DNA from: Mesorhizobium neociceri
GTDB taxonomy: Bacteria > Pseudomonadota > Alphaproteobacteria > Rhizobiales > Rhizobiaceae
Assembly: GCF_013520985.1 (NCBI RefSeq)
Contig: NZ_JACDTY010000001.1
Coordinates: 496,001 to 560,000 of the forward strand
Direction of reading: 5' to 3'
DNA length: 64,000 bases
The position numbers and the translations under genes were made by a program. Each line of letters opens with the position of its first letter. Positions within the stretch are counted from its first letter, which is position 1. The notes beneath the pieces are model-generated. The model saw only the letters and a program-made list of their open reading frames with translations. It did no database searches and had not been told where the DNA came from. Of the stretch, positions 17,338 through 27,142 are shown piece after piece.

Positions 17338-17360
17338 CGCTATATCGTTTTGGAATAGCG
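17338..17360. promoter_or_regulatory. Candidate ModE site before modE
   Basis: CGCTATAT, then seven bases, then GAATAGCG: the outer six bases of each arm (CGCTAT / ATAGCG) are an exact inverted repeat. The left half equals the half-site type seen before modA. It lies about 43 bases before the modE start and just after modC, so ModE autoregulation is plausible. Confidence 0.5.
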
Positions 17361-17402
17361 CTATGGATCGGGAGGGGCTAGTGTGACCGTGGAGGACAAG
17401 AG

Positions 17403-17744
17403 ATGCCGTCGCTGAGCCTGCGGATAAATCTCGATCCGGACGGGCGCATAGGTCCGGGCAAGATCGAATTGCTCGAACAGATCGCCACCTTCGGCTCGAT
17501 CTCGGCCGCCGCGCGCGGCATGGAGATGTCCTACAAGCACGCCTGGGATCTGGTCGAGGATATGAACCGGGTGTTCGGCAAGCCACTGGTCGCAGCGCAG
17601 ACCGGCGGCCGCAAGGGCGGCGGCGCGCAGTTGACCTCGGTCGGACTGGCGGTCGTCAGCCGCTTCCGCGCCATTGAGCGGGCTGCGGCTGCAGCGGCCT
17701 CGACGCATATGGAGGCGCTGCAGGCGGAGATTGATGCTGGGTAG
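17403..17744 (+). CDS. modE: ModE-type winged-helix regulator lacking the molybdate-binding domain
   Basis: A 113-aa LysR-like winged helix protein: SLRINLDPDGRIGPGKIELLEQIATFGSISAAARGMEMSYKHAWDLVEDMN is the ModE N-terminal domain (residues about 5-60), followed by GGRKGGGAQLTSVG, the wing. Full ModE carries two C-terminal Mop domains; this one stops after the dimerisation helix. It could respond to molybdate through another partner such as the free Mop protein, which is inference. The gene follows modC by 69 bases and is convergent with cobF. Confidence 0.85.
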   Translation: MPSLSLRINLDPDGRIGPGKIELLEQIATFGSISAAARGMEMSYKHAWDLVEDMNRVFGKPLVAAQTGGRKGGGAQLTSVGLAVVSRFRAIERAAAAAASTHMEALQAEIDAG

Positions 17745-17754
17745 GGAGTAGGGA

Positions 17755-18525
17755 CTAGTCGTCTTCTCCTGCCTTGCGCAGCAGATAGGTGTCCATGATC
17801 CAGCCCTTTCTCTTCCGGGCTTCTTCACGCACCCTCTCAATCTCCGCGCCGACATCGCCGAGGCGTCCCGAAACAACAATCTCGTCCGGCGTGCCGAGAT
17901 AGGCGCCCCAGTGGATGATCAGATCCTTGTCGACCAGCGTGTTGAAGGCGCATTTGCCGTCGAGCATGACCACCGCACTGCCGGCATTTTGCGGCATGCC
18001 TTGCTCGGTCAGGCGGCGGCCAGTGGTGATCAGCACGGGGTCGCCGATGCGGTTCAGCGCCATTTTGTGGCTGGCGGCGAGCGCCTGAACTGCAGTGATG
18101 CCGGGGATGACCTCCAGCTCGAACCCGACATTGCCTCTGAGCCGCACCCGCTCGAGAATGCGTAGCGCGCTGTCATAGAGCGAAGGGTCGCCCCAGATCA
18201 GGAAAGCGCCGCAGCCATCTTCGGCAAGTTCGTCGCGGACCAGGCCTTCATAGATTTCGGCGATGGCCTCGTGCCAGTCGTCGACGGTCGAGCGGTAGGA
18301 CGGCGCCGGCTCGGCGCGCACCGGCACGTCGAACTCGACGCGGCGCGATTCGGGATTGGTGACGAAACGATCGCAGATCTGGCGGCGGAGTTCGGCAAGA
18401 TCGTTCTTCTTCGCCCCCTTGTCTGGAATAAACAGGACGTCCGCCCGGTTCAGGCCGTCTACCGCCTGAACGGTCATATGATCGGGATTGCCGGCGCCGA
18501 TGCCGATGACGAGAAGCTTGCGCAT
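17755..18525 (-). CDS. cobF: Precorrin-6A synthase (deacetylating)
   Basis: A 256-aa SAM-dependent tetrapyrrole methyltransferase. It starts MRKLLVIGIGAGNPDHMTVQAV, the glycine-rich CobF N-terminus, with LIWGDPSLYDS and EVIPGITAVQALAASHKMALNRIG as further SAM-binding motifs. CobF methylates C1 of precorrin-5 with loss of the acetyl group in aerobic cobalamin synthesis. The frame is open to 18816, but ATG 18525 gives the family start. No other cob genes are in the window, so it is an isolated member of the pathway. Confidence 0.93.
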   Translation of the reverse strand: MRKLLVIGIGAGNPDHMTVQAVDGLNRADVLFIPDKGAKKNDLAELRRQICDRFVTNPESRRVEFDVPVRAEPAPSYRSTVDDWHEAIAEIYEGLVRDELAEDGCGAFLIWGDPSLYDSALRILERVRLRGNVGFELEVIPGITAVQALAASHKMALNRIGDPVLITTGRRLTEQGMPQNAGSAVVMLDGKCAFNTLVDKDLIIHWGAYLGTPDEIVVSGRLGDVGAEIERVREEARKRKGWIMDTYLLRKAGEDD

Positions 18526-18673
18526 GACGCGAACTCCTGCCCGATCGAAACCTGTTAGTCCAGACCGCCGATTGGCGTGTCCAGACACTGTGGCGCCCTG
18601 CTTGGAGAGGGAAGGGCTTTGAAACGCCACATTGAAACGGCTAGGGTCGCGGCATTCTTGGCGAGGGGCTTCG

Positions 18674-19690
18674 ATGTTGCGATATGTTTTGACTGTAGCG
18701 CTGGCGCTTTCAGCCACGCCCGCACTGGCCAACGATTCGACCGCCGAACTCGGCACCGGTGGCCTGATCCTGTCACGCAGCGATGCGGTGGCGATGCAAA
18801 GCGAGGATCTGTTCATCTCGCCGGAAAAGGTGACGGTCGACTACGTCTTCCACAACAACACTGACAAGGATGTAAATGCCATCGTCGCCTTCCCGTTGCC
18901 CGACATCGAAGGTGACCCGGAGGAAATGCCGGCCATCCCGGAAAACCAGAGCGACAATTTCCTTGGCTTCGAGGTGACGATCGATGGCGCGCCGGCAAAG
19001 CCGCAGCTCGAGCAGAAAGTGTTCGCTGTCGGCATCGATATCGGCGCCGATCTGAAGGCGCAGAACGTGCCGTTCAATCCATTCGGCGATGCGGCAAAGG
19101 CGGCCCTGGCGAAGCTGCCGAAAGCGGTGGCCGAGGATTGGGAGAACCGCGGCATCATCATCGAGGATCCGGGCAGCGATGGTACTGAGGCGAACAAGGT
19201 CTACACGCCGTGGTGGCAGTTGCGCTCGACCTATTGGTGGCGCTCGACCTTTCCGGCCAACAAGGATGTCCATGTCTCGCACCGCTACAAGCCCAGCGTC
19301 GGCGGTACGTCGTCTGTCAGTTTCTTCTATGACGGCAAGTTCTCCGAGGGCAGCCAATATACAAGCTACAAGACCCGGTTCTGCATGGACGACGGGTTCG
19401 AGAATGCCGTGCGCCAGGCCGCCAAGGCCGACGGCTATCCGCATTTTTATGAGAACCGCATTCAATATATCCTGACCACCGGCGGCAATTGGGCGAACGG
19501 CAGCATCGGCAAGTTCAAGCTGACCGTCGACAAGGGCAATCCGAAAGCGCTGATTTCGTTCTGCGGCGACAATGTCAAAAAGGTCGGGCCGACGACCTTC
19601 GATACGACGGCGAAGGACTTCTATCCCGAGCACAACATCGACATATTGCTGCTGGTGCCGTCGGATGACGGCGCCGGGGAGGCCAACTGA
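18674..19690 (+). CDS. DUF4424 family secreted protein
   Basis: A 338-aa protein with a signal peptide (MLRYVLTVALALSATPALA) and a mature N-terminus NDSTAELGTGGLILSRSDAVAMQSEDLFISP, the DUF4424 hallmark. Later segments VDYVFHNNTDKDVNAIVAFPLPDI and WWRSTFPANKDVHVSHRYKPSVGG are beta-rich. It is probably periplasmic; no activity is known. Its stop overlaps the folA start by one base (TGATG), so it may be translated with folA. Confidence 0.85.
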   Translation: MLRYVLTVALALSATPALANDSTAELGTGGLILSRSDAVAMQSEDLFISPEKVTVDYVFHNNTDKDVNAIVAFPLPDIEGDPEEMPAIPENQSDNFLGFEVTIDGAPAKPQLEQKVFAVGIDIGADLKAQNVPFNPFGDAAKAALAKLPKAVAEDWENRGIIIEDPGSDGTEANKVYTPWWQLRSTYWWRSTFPANKDVHVSHRYKPSVGGTSSVSFFYDGKFSEGSQYTSYKTRFCMDDGFENAVRQAAKADGYPHFYENRIQYILTTGGNWANGSIGKFKLTVDKGNPKALISFCGDNVKKVGPTTFDTTAKDFYPEHNIDILLLVPSDDGAGEAN

Positions 19691-20220
19691 TGGACGTCGC
19701 GATCTATGTCGCCATCGCCGAGAACGGCGTGATCGGGCGCGACGGCGGCCTGCCGTGGCGGCTGTCCACCGATCTCAAGCGCTTCAAAGCCGACACGATG
19801 GGCAAGCCCGTCATCATGGGCCGCAAGACCTATGAAGGCATCGGCCGGCCGCTGCCGGGCAGATTGAACATTGTGGTGACCCGTGACAAGGCCTGGCGCG
19901 CCGAGGGCGTTGAAACAGCAAATTCGCTGGAAGCCGCAATCCAGCTGGCCACGGTGCGCGGGCGTTGCATGAGCGGCGTCGACGAGATCTGCGTCATCGG
20001 CGGCGGCGAGATATATGCCCAGGCGCTGCCGCGCGCCGACCGCCTGCATGTCACCCATGTGCTGGCCACAGTCGACGGCGACGCGCATTTCCCGCCGATC
20101 GATCCGGCCAGCTGGCGAATTGTGCGTTGGCAGGATTTTCCGGCTGGTGAAAAGGACAGCCACGCAACGCGCTATACGGTTTACGAGCGCAGCCGGCCCA
20201 TGACGCAGGTATCTCCATGA
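19690..20220 (+). CDS. folA: Dihydrofolate reductase
   Basis: A 176-aa protein with the DHFR fold: IAENGVIGRDGGLPWRLSTDLKRFKADTMGKPVIMGRKTYEGIGRPLPGR contains the LPW substrate loop, the DLKRFK acid/helix region and the NADPH-binding GRKTYE. CVIGGGEIYAQALPRADRLHVTHV is the second nucleotide motif. It regenerates tetrahydrofolate after thymidylate synthesis. It begins on the last base of the DUF4424 stop and overlaps the following cupin gene by 4 bases. Length is normal. Confidence 0.96.
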   Translation: MDVAIYVAIAENGVIGRDGGLPWRLSTDLKRFKADTMGKPVIMGRKTYEGIGRPLPGRLNIVVTRDKAWRAEGVETANSLEAAIQLATVRGRCMSGVDEICVIGGGEIYAQALPRADRLHVTHVLATVDGDAHFPPIDPASWRIVRWQDFPAGEKDSHATRYTVYERSRPMTQVSP

Positions 20221-20831
20221 CGGCCAACAAGCATCCACCGCTCGGCACTTTCATGGATTTGCTCGGCACAGAAATACGCTCGCGTATGGGAAATGACCCG
20301 GCGCGCGCGGCCGCGCATCGGCGGATTTTCGGTAACACCGCGCTTGCGGCGCCGCAGGGGAGCGGTGAGCAACCCCAGCGTCAGCCGGCTTGTCGTCACC
20401 TCGCGGAATGCTTTGCCGAGCTTGACAAGGTCGGTGGCAATCTCGGCAGGCTCGCGGCCGCGCTGCGCGAGATTGAGCCGCATCTTAGCTGGAACAATCA
20501 AAGCGAGCGTCGCAAGTCCGCGGTGCTGGCCGAGAATTATGCCGATTCCTTCATCGTCGGTCCGGGCGGTTTCGTCCCGAGCAGTACAATCGAGATCGGA
20601 GTCTCGGTCATGGCGCCGCACACGACCTATCCCGACCATCGGCATCCGCCGGAAGAGCTTTATCTTGTCCTGTCACAGGGTGAGTGGCGGCAGAATGCCG
20701 AGGCGTGGCATGAACCAGGGGTCGGCGGGGTGGTCTACAATCCACCTGACATCGTTCATGCCATGCGCGCGGATGCGAAGCCGCTTTTTGCCATTTGGTG
20801 CCTGCCTCTCGACAATACGTCGCATTCATAG
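20217..20831 (+). CDS. DMSP-lyase-family cupin protein
   Basis: A 204-aa protein whose C-terminal half is a cupin with metal ligands in YPDHRHPPEELYLVLS (H141, H143, E147 and Y149) and H181 in PPDIVHAM. This pattern is shared by the dimethylsulfoniopropionate lyase family (DddQ/DddL/DddW type), which splits DMSP to DMS and acrylate. The N-terminal part is helical. Family membership does not prove DMSP activity; soil members may act on something else. The 4-base overlap with folA (ATGA) and its place before hflK are notable. Confidence 0.72.
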   Translation: MTANKHPPLGTFMDLLGTEIRSRMGNDPARAAAHRRIFGNTALAAPQGSGEQPQRQPACRHLAECFAELDKVGGNLGRLAAALREIEPHLSWNNQSERRKSAVLAENYADSFIVGPGGFVPSSTIEIGVSVMAPHTTYPDHRHPPEELYLVLSQGEWRQNAEAWHEPGVGGVVYNPPDIVHAMRADAKPLFAIWCLPLDNTSHS

Positions 20832-20985
20832 GGCGACTTATTGGAATTTGCTGCTTGCAGCGGTCCAAATCGGACGGTGCAGTGCCGGATCGCGTTGAAA
20901 GCGCATCGCGGCGTCCCTATAGAAGAACAACTGGATTTTGCGCCGCGAGGCCGGCGCTGAGGGAATTCCAAGCGAAAGGACATTC

Positions 20986-22104
20986 ATGCCCTGGAACGAC
21001 AAGAGCGGTGGCGGCGGCGGCCCATGGGGCGGCGGCGGCAACAATCAGGGACCCTGGGGGCAGGGACCGAAGGGGCCTAGCGGCCCGCAGGGATCACCTC
21101 CCGATCTCGAAGACATCATCCGCCGCGGCCAGGACCGGCTGCGGCGCGCGCTGCCCGGCGGCGGCGGCGCCAGCCCGGCCGTGTTTGCGCTGATTGCGGC
21201 GGCACTGGTCGTGCTGTGGGCATTCAAGGCGGTCTACACCGTGCAGCCGGACGAGGTTGCGGTCGAGTTGCGCTTCGGCAAGCCGAAGGCGGAGCTGTCG
21301 CAGCCTGGTCTGCATTTCCATTGGTGGCCCGTTGAAACCGTCGAGACGGCCAACATCGCCGAGCAGCTCGTCGATATCGGTGGTGGCGGCGCGACGAGCG
21401 GCAACACTTCCGGGCTAATGCTTACCGGCGACCAGAATATCGTCAACGTCCAGTTCTCGGTGGCCTACCAGGTCTCCGATCCAAGAGCCTACCTGTTCGA
21501 CGTCTCCGATCCCGAAGGCATGCTGCAGCAGGTCGCCGAAAGCGCCATGCGTGAAGCCGTCGGCCGGCGACCGGCCCAGGACATTTTCCGCGACGATCGC
21601 CAAGGCATCGCCGCGTCGGTGCGTGAAATCATCCAGACGACGCTGGACGGCTACAAGGCCGGCCTGAACGTCAATGCGGTTTCGATCGAGGACGCGGCGC
21701 CACCGCGTGAAGTGGCGGACGCGTTTGACGAAGTGCAGCGCGCCGAACAGGACGAGGACAAGTTTGTCGAGCAAGCCAACCAGTATTCCAACCAGAAGCT
21801 CGGCCAGGCGCGCGGTGAGGCCGCACAGGTCCGTGAAGACGCGGCGGCCTACAAGAACCGTGTCGTGCAGGAGGCCGAAGGTGAGGCGCAGCGCTTCATC
21901 TCGGTCTATGACGAATACGCCAAGGCCCCCGATGTGACGCGCAAGCGCCTCTATCTGGAAACGATGGAGAAGGTCCTGAAAGACTCCAGCAAGGTCATCG
22001 TCGAACAGGGCAATGGGCAAGGGGTCGTCCCCTATCTGCCCCTGCCGGCACTACAGCCGAAGGCGCCGGCGCCCCTTGGCGCCACGACCGGAGGAGCCCA
22101 ATGA
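20986..22104 (+). CDS. hflK: FtsH protease activity modulator HflK
   Basis: A 372-aa protein: a Gly/Pro/Trp-rich cytoplasmic N-terminus, one membrane helix (about residues 65-85, AVFALIAAALVVLWAF), then an SPFH/band 7 domain (VQPDEVAVELRFGKPKAELSQPGLHFHWWPVE) and a coiled-coil tail rich in Glu/Gln/Ala. HflK with HflC forms a periplasmic cage around FtsH and controls membrane-protein degradation. The start is ATG 20986 after GAAAGGA; it overlaps hflC by 4 bases. Confidence 0.96.
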   Translation: MPWNDKSGGGGGPWGGGGNNQGPWGQGPKGPSGPQGSPPDLEDIIRRGQDRLRRALPGGGGASPAVFALIAAALVVLWAFKAVYTVQPDEVAVELRFGKPKAELSQPGLHFHWWPVETVETANIAEQLVDIGGGGATSGNTSGLMLTGDQNIVNVQFSVAYQVSDPRAYLFDVSDPEGMLQQVAESAMREAVGRRPAQDIFRDDRQGIAASVREIIQTTLDGYKAGLNVNAVSIEDAAPPREVADAFDEVQRAEQDEDKFVEQANQYSNQKLGQARGEAAQVREDAAAYKNRVVQEAEGEAQRFISVYDEYAKAPDVTRKRLYLETMEKVLKDSSKVIVEQGNGQGVVPYLPLPALQPKAPAPLGATTGGAQ

Positions 22105-23060
22105 TGGCCAATCGTCTTCCCATCCTTGCCGTCATCGCGGCCGTGCTTCTTTTCCTGCTCTACTCCTCGGTCTTCGTGGTCAACGCGCGCCAGCAGGCGC
22201 TCGTGCTGCGGTTCGGCGAGATCGTCGATGTCAAGAATGAACCCGGCATCTATTTCAAGGCGCCGTTCGCCTTCTTCGACGCCGACAGCGTGCAATTGAT
22301 CGAAAACAGGGTGCTGCGCTTCGATCTCGACAACATCCGCGTCCAGGTTTCGGGCGGCAAGTTCTACGAGGTCGACGCTTTCATCGCTTACCGTATCTCG
22401 GATCCGCGCGTGTTCCGCTCCGCCGTGTCCGGCCAGATCACACTGGCCGAAGCCCGACTGAGGACGCGTCTCGATGCAGCGCTCCGCCGTGTCTACGGTC
22501 TGCGCGACTTCGAAGCGGCGCTCTCGGAAGAGCGGGCTGTGATGATGCGCGAAGTGCGCGATCAGCTTCGGCCGGACGCGACGTCGCTCGGTCTGCAGAT
22601 CGAGGATGTGCGCATCCGCCGGACCGACCTGACGGCGGAGGTTTCGCAGCAGACCTTTGACCGCATGAAGGCCGAACGCCTGGCCGAGGCCGAACGGCTG
22701 AGAGCGCGCGGCAAAGAGGCGGCGCAGCGCATCACCGCACGCGCCGACCGCGAAGTGGTGGAAATCGTCGCCGAAGCGCGCAAGGAATCGGAAATCCTGC
22801 GCGGTGAGGGCGAGGCCCAGCGCAGCGCGACCTTCGCCGATGCCTACAAACGCGATCCGGCCTTCTTCGACTTCTACCGGTCGATGAATGCCTATGGCAC
22901 GGCGCTGGACAACTCGGGGACGACGATGGTGCTGTCGCCGAACTCGGAGTTCTTCCGCTTCTTCCGCAACCCCGACGGCACGGACGCGAAGCCGGCGACA
23001 CCTGCGGCTCCGGCGGCGGCACCTGCCGCCCCGGCAGCGCAACCTGCACCCGCCCAGTAG
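22101..23060 (+). CDS. hflC: Protease modulator HflC
   Basis: A 319-aa SPFH protein with an N-terminal membrane helix (PILAVIAAVLLFLLYSSVFVV) followed by NARQQALVLRFGEIVDVKNEPGIYFKAPF, the HflC signature. Near the end SEILRGEGEAQRSATFADAYKRDPAFFDFYRSMNAY is characteristic. The last 30 residues are Ala/Pro repeats, a common rhizobial extension. It partners HflK. The start ATG overlaps the hflK stop; a second Met codon follows directly. Confidence 0.96.
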   Translation: MMANRLPILAVIAAVLLFLLYSSVFVVNARQQALVLRFGEIVDVKNEPGIYFKAPFAFFDADSVQLIENRVLRFDLDNIRVQVSGGKFYEVDAFIAYRISDPRVFRSAVSGQITLAEARLRTRLDAALRRVYGLRDFEAALSEERAVMMREVRDQLRPDATSLGLQIEDVRIRRTDLTAEVSQQTFDRMKAERLAEAERLRARGKEAAQRITARADREVVEIVAEARKESEILRGEGEAQRSATFADAYKRDPAFFDFYRSMNAYGTALDNSGTTMVLSPNSEFFRFFRNPDGTDAKPATPAAPAAAPAAPAAQPAPAQ

Positions 23061-23064
23061 GGCG

Positions 23065-23250
23065 GTGCGGGATTTCCTTGCGGCCATAGGTCTGGTCCTC
23101 GTCCTCGAGGGCCTGGTCTATGGCGGCTTTCCCGGTCTCGCCAAGCGTCTTGCCGGCGAAGTGCTGTCGACGCCGGAAAATGCACTACGCATCGTCGGGC
23201 TGGCGGCGATCGCCATCGGCGTCGGCATTGTCTGGCTGGTGCGTGGCTGA
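23065..23250 (+). CDS. DUF2065 family small membrane protein (YjeT-like)
   Basis: A 61-aa protein starting at GTG 23065, four bases after the hflC stop: RDFLAAIGLVLVLEGLVYGGFPGLAKRLAGEVLSTPENALRIVGLAAIAIGVGIVWLVRG. It has two helices joined by a loop containing the conserved PENALRIVGL, the DUF2065/YjeT pattern. It is commonly found directly after hflC. Function is unknown. The longer open frame (from 22888) overlaps hflC and is not the real start. Confidence 0.88.
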   Translation: MRDFLAAIGLVLVLEGLVYGGFPGLAKRLAGEVLSTPENALRIVGLAAIAIGVGIVWLVRG

Positions 23251-23393
23251 GGACCGGTGGTATCAGGTGTAACGGAGGATTTATCCTCCCGATGTGGCTA
23301 TAGCCGCAAACGTGCCGTATTTCTTGCCAACATGACGCGACGCGGCGTTTTGCCGAAGCGCTTTTTCTTTTCAGCAATTCCGGGAGGCTCTCG

Positions 23394-24911
<1,518 letters not shown>

Positions 24912-24933
24912 CAGTCTTCACAGTTAGGTTGAA

Positions 24934-24949
24934 ACATCCTATGGGATGT
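24934..24949. promoter_or_regulatory. Candidate operator of the PIN/antitoxin operon
   Basis: ACATCC and GGATGT are inverted around TATG, 14 bases before the toxin GTG. An RHH antitoxin encoded in the operon would be expected to bind such a site. The site is seen; the assignment is inferred. Confidence 0.5.
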
Positions 24950-24962
24950 ACTATTTTGACCT

Positions 24963-25388
24963 GTGAAGCGGATTGTTCTGGACACAAACGTACTGACGGC
25001 GGGCCTACGAAGCAGGAATGGAGCTTCGTTCGCCGTGTTGCGGATGGTTGCTGACCGGCAACTTCGCCCATTGGTGACGACGGCGCTGTTTCTTGAATAT
25101 GAAGCAGTGCTGAGTCGACCTGAGCAGGTGGCTGTTCACGGACTGTCCGCAATGGAGCTGGATCGCCTGTTGTCCGGTTTCGCTGCCTTGGCGGAACCAG
25201 TGGAACTGCACTTTCTCTGGCGTCCGCAGTTGGGCGATCCGAAAGATGAGATGGTGCTCGAGACGGCGGTCAACGGCAGAGCGGAAGCGCTGGTAACGCA
25301 TAATCGTCGGGATTTTGTCGCAGCGGCCGCTCGCTTCAACATTCAGATCATGAGTCCTGCAGAATTGTTGGAAGGATTTCGAGCATGA
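24963..25388 (+). CDS. PIN domain toxin of a type II toxin-antitoxin pair
   Basis: A 141-aa PIN-fold protein starting at GTG 24963. KRIVLDTNVLTAGLRSRNG carries the first acidic residue of the PIN site. E47-region LEYEAVLSRP and DPKDEMVLETAVNGRAEALVTHNRRDF give the remaining acidic residues. PIN toxins of this subfamily are RNases. It overlaps the downstream antitoxin by 4 bases (toxin first), a common order in this subfamily. It stands between degP and serB, a likely insertion into a conserved region. Confidence 0.87.
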   Translation: MKRIVLDTNVLTAGLRSRNGASFAVLRMVADRQLRPLVTTALFLEYEAVLSRPEQVAVHGLSAMELDRLLSGFAALAEPVELHFLWRPQLGDPKDEMVLETAVNGRAEALVTHNRRDFVAAAARFNIQIMSPAELLEGFRA

Positions 25389-25645
25389 GCAAGGCGACTT
25401 ATCCCTTGAAGCTGCCTCTTTCAGTCAAGGAAGCAGCAGCGCGTCTGGCTAAGGCCGATGGCGTCTCGCTCAACCAATGGATCGCTTCGGCTGTGGCACA
25501 AAAGGTTGGGGCCATGGAGACTGCCGCCGATTTCCTGCGCCAACGGGCCGGCGATGCATCAGGCGAGGATTTTGCAAGAATTCTCGACCGGGTCGCAGCC
25601 GAGCCGCCACAGCTAGGCGACGAAAGGCCGTCTAAGAGACATTGA
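25385..25645 (+). CDS. RHH-type antitoxin
   Basis: An 86-aa protein with an N-terminal ribbon-helix-helix: YPLKLPLSVKEAAARLAKADGVSLNQWIASAVAQKVGAME, where the short strand and NQWI helix are those of HicB-like/Arc antitoxins. The C-terminal tail (ADFLRQRAG...) would cover the toxin. It overlaps the PIN gene by 4 bases and likely represses the operon through the palindrome at 24934-24949. Confidence 0.82.
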   Translation: MSKATYPLKLPLSVKEAAARLAKADGVSLNQWIASAVAQKVGAMETAADFLRQRAGDASGEDFARILDRVAAEPPQLGDERPSKRH

Positions 25646-26209
25646 TCAGCCGCGTCTCTTTTGCCAGTCCTTGCGGGACAGCCGGTAGAGGACATGCCGC
25701 TTGAGATGCGGGTGGCTGTCAGGGATGGATGGGTGGTCGAAATCGCGAGCCGGGTCGGGGCTCATGCCGAGGCGTTCCATGACCGCGGTCGAGCGGCGGT
25801 TGGCGGCGACGGCGAAGGAGACGATTTCGTCGCGGTCTAGCGTTTTGAAGCCAAAGGCGAGCCAGGCTTCGGAGGCCTCGGTGACATAGCCCTTGCCCCA
25901 GAATTCCGGCGCCAGCCGCCAGCCGATCTCGATCGTATCGGAAGGCATGGACGGCACGTGATCGGTCTCTAGGAGGCCGACAAAGCCAATGCATTCGCCC
26001 GTCGCGGCAATCTCGGCGGCGGCAAAACCAAAGCCGTCCTCGGCGATCCAGCCTCGAAATTCGTCCATCTTTGCATCCGTCTCGGCGCGGTCGCGGCGAA
26101 ATGGAAAGAACTCCATCACCCGCTCGTCTGAGTTGATGCGGTGGAAGAGCTCGCGGTCGCGCTCTTCCCAGTTGCGCAGGATCAGGCGTTCGGTGCGCAT
26201 CGGTTTCAC
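25646..26209 (-). CDS. GNAT family N-acetyltransferase (RimJ/RimL type)
   Basis: A 187-aa protein beginning [37 protein letters not shown], the usual RimJ-like N-terminus. Acetyl-CoA-binding motif GWRLAPEFWGKGYVTEASEAWLAFGF and later VAANRRSTAVMERLGM follow. Substrates of this group are protein N-termini or small molecules; the specific one is unknown. GTG 26209 overlaps the serB stop (GTGA); ATG 26200 is an alternative start. It is likely co-transcribed with serB. Confidence 0.88.
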   Translation of the reverse strand: MKPMRTERLILRNWEERDRELFHRINSDERVMEFFPFRRDRAETDAKMDEFRGWIAEDGFGFAAAEIAATGECIGFVGLLETDHVPSMPSDTIEIGWRLAPEFWGKGYVTEASEAWLAFGFKTLDRDEIVSFAVAANRRSTAVMERLGMSPDPARDFDHPSIPDSHPHLKRHVLYRLSRKDWQKRRG

Positions 26210-27093
26210 GAGGCGAATTCCTCCTGGAGATAGCCCTGGAGATAGAGGAGCGCCGTCAGATCGCCGTGGTCGATGCGAACCTTGGCTTGCGCGGCCACAG
26301 TCGGTTTGGCGTGGAGCGCAACACCGGTGCCGGCAAGCCGGATCATGTCGAGATCGTTGGCGCCGTCGCCGACGGCAATGGCGTCGGCCGGCGTCAGGCC
26401 GAGGCGGGCTGAGATCTCGTTCAGGGCGTCGGCCTTGGCGGCGCGGCCGAGGATCGGCTCGGCGACCAGGCCGGCAAAGCGCCCGTTTTCCTCGATCAGG
26501 CGGTTGGCGCGGTTTTCCTGGAAGCCGAGCATGTCCGCGATGCGGCTGGTAAACACGTCGAAGCCGCCAGAGATGAGGGCCGTCCAGGCTCCGTTGGCCC
26601 GCATCGTCTGCACCAAAGCGCGGCCGCCAGACGCCAGCGTCAGGCGGTTGGCGATGATGCGGTCGACGACTGCGGTGTCGAGGCCTTTCAGCAGCGCCAC
26701 GCGTTCACGCAGCGCCGGCTCGAAGGCGATCTCGCCATTCATCGAGCGCGCCGTTATGGCGGCAACGCGATCCTTGACGCCGATCTCGTCGGCGAGTTCG
26801 TCGATGCATTCCTGGTCGATCATGGTCGAATCCATGTCGGCAAGCAGGATTGCCTTGCGGCGTGTTTCAGACTGCTGGACGATGACGTCGATGGGTTCGG
26901 AACCAAGTGCAGCGCGCAAGGCGGCAACCGTCTCAGCGACTTCAGCCCCTTCGGCCAGCACCAGATCGCAGGCGACGCCGTCGCCAAGCCAGCGAACAGC
27001 GCTTGCGCCGACCGACCGTGAGGCCATATTCGCAAGCGAGGCCGAGACAGTGCGGCTGACGGGGTGAGACACAAGCGTGGCAATGAGCGGCAT
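26206..27093 (-). CDS. serB: Phosphoserine phosphatase
   Basis: A 295-aa HAD-fold enzyme. The nucleophile motif [18 protein letters not shown] places D86, D88 and T90 at the active site; SGGF and [23 protein letters not shown] are the other HAD motifs. The first 75 residues are an ACT-like regulatory region usual for bacterial SerB. It makes L-serine from phosphoserine. The start was chosen at ATG 27093 ([11 protein letters not shown]); the open frame continues to 27249 but that part lies inside miaA. Confidence 0.95.
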   Translation of the reverse strand: MPLIATLVSHPVSRTVSASLANMASRSVGASAVRWLGDGVACDLVLAEGAEVAETVAALRAALGSEPIDVIVQQSETRRKAILLADMDSTMIDQECIDELADEIGVKDRVAAITARSMNGEIAFEPALRERVALLKGLDTAVVDRIIANRLTLASGGRALVQTMRANGAWTALISGGFDVFTSRIADMLGFQENRANRLIEENGRFAGLVAEPILGRAAKADALNEISARLGLTPADAIAVGDGANDLDMIRLAGTGVALHAKPTVAAQAKVRIDHGDLTALLYLQGYLQEEFAS

Positions 27094-27142
27094 GGAGACT
27101 TCCAGGCAAGAAGTTGGAGGCAGGCAGGCGGGCGAGGGCCGC

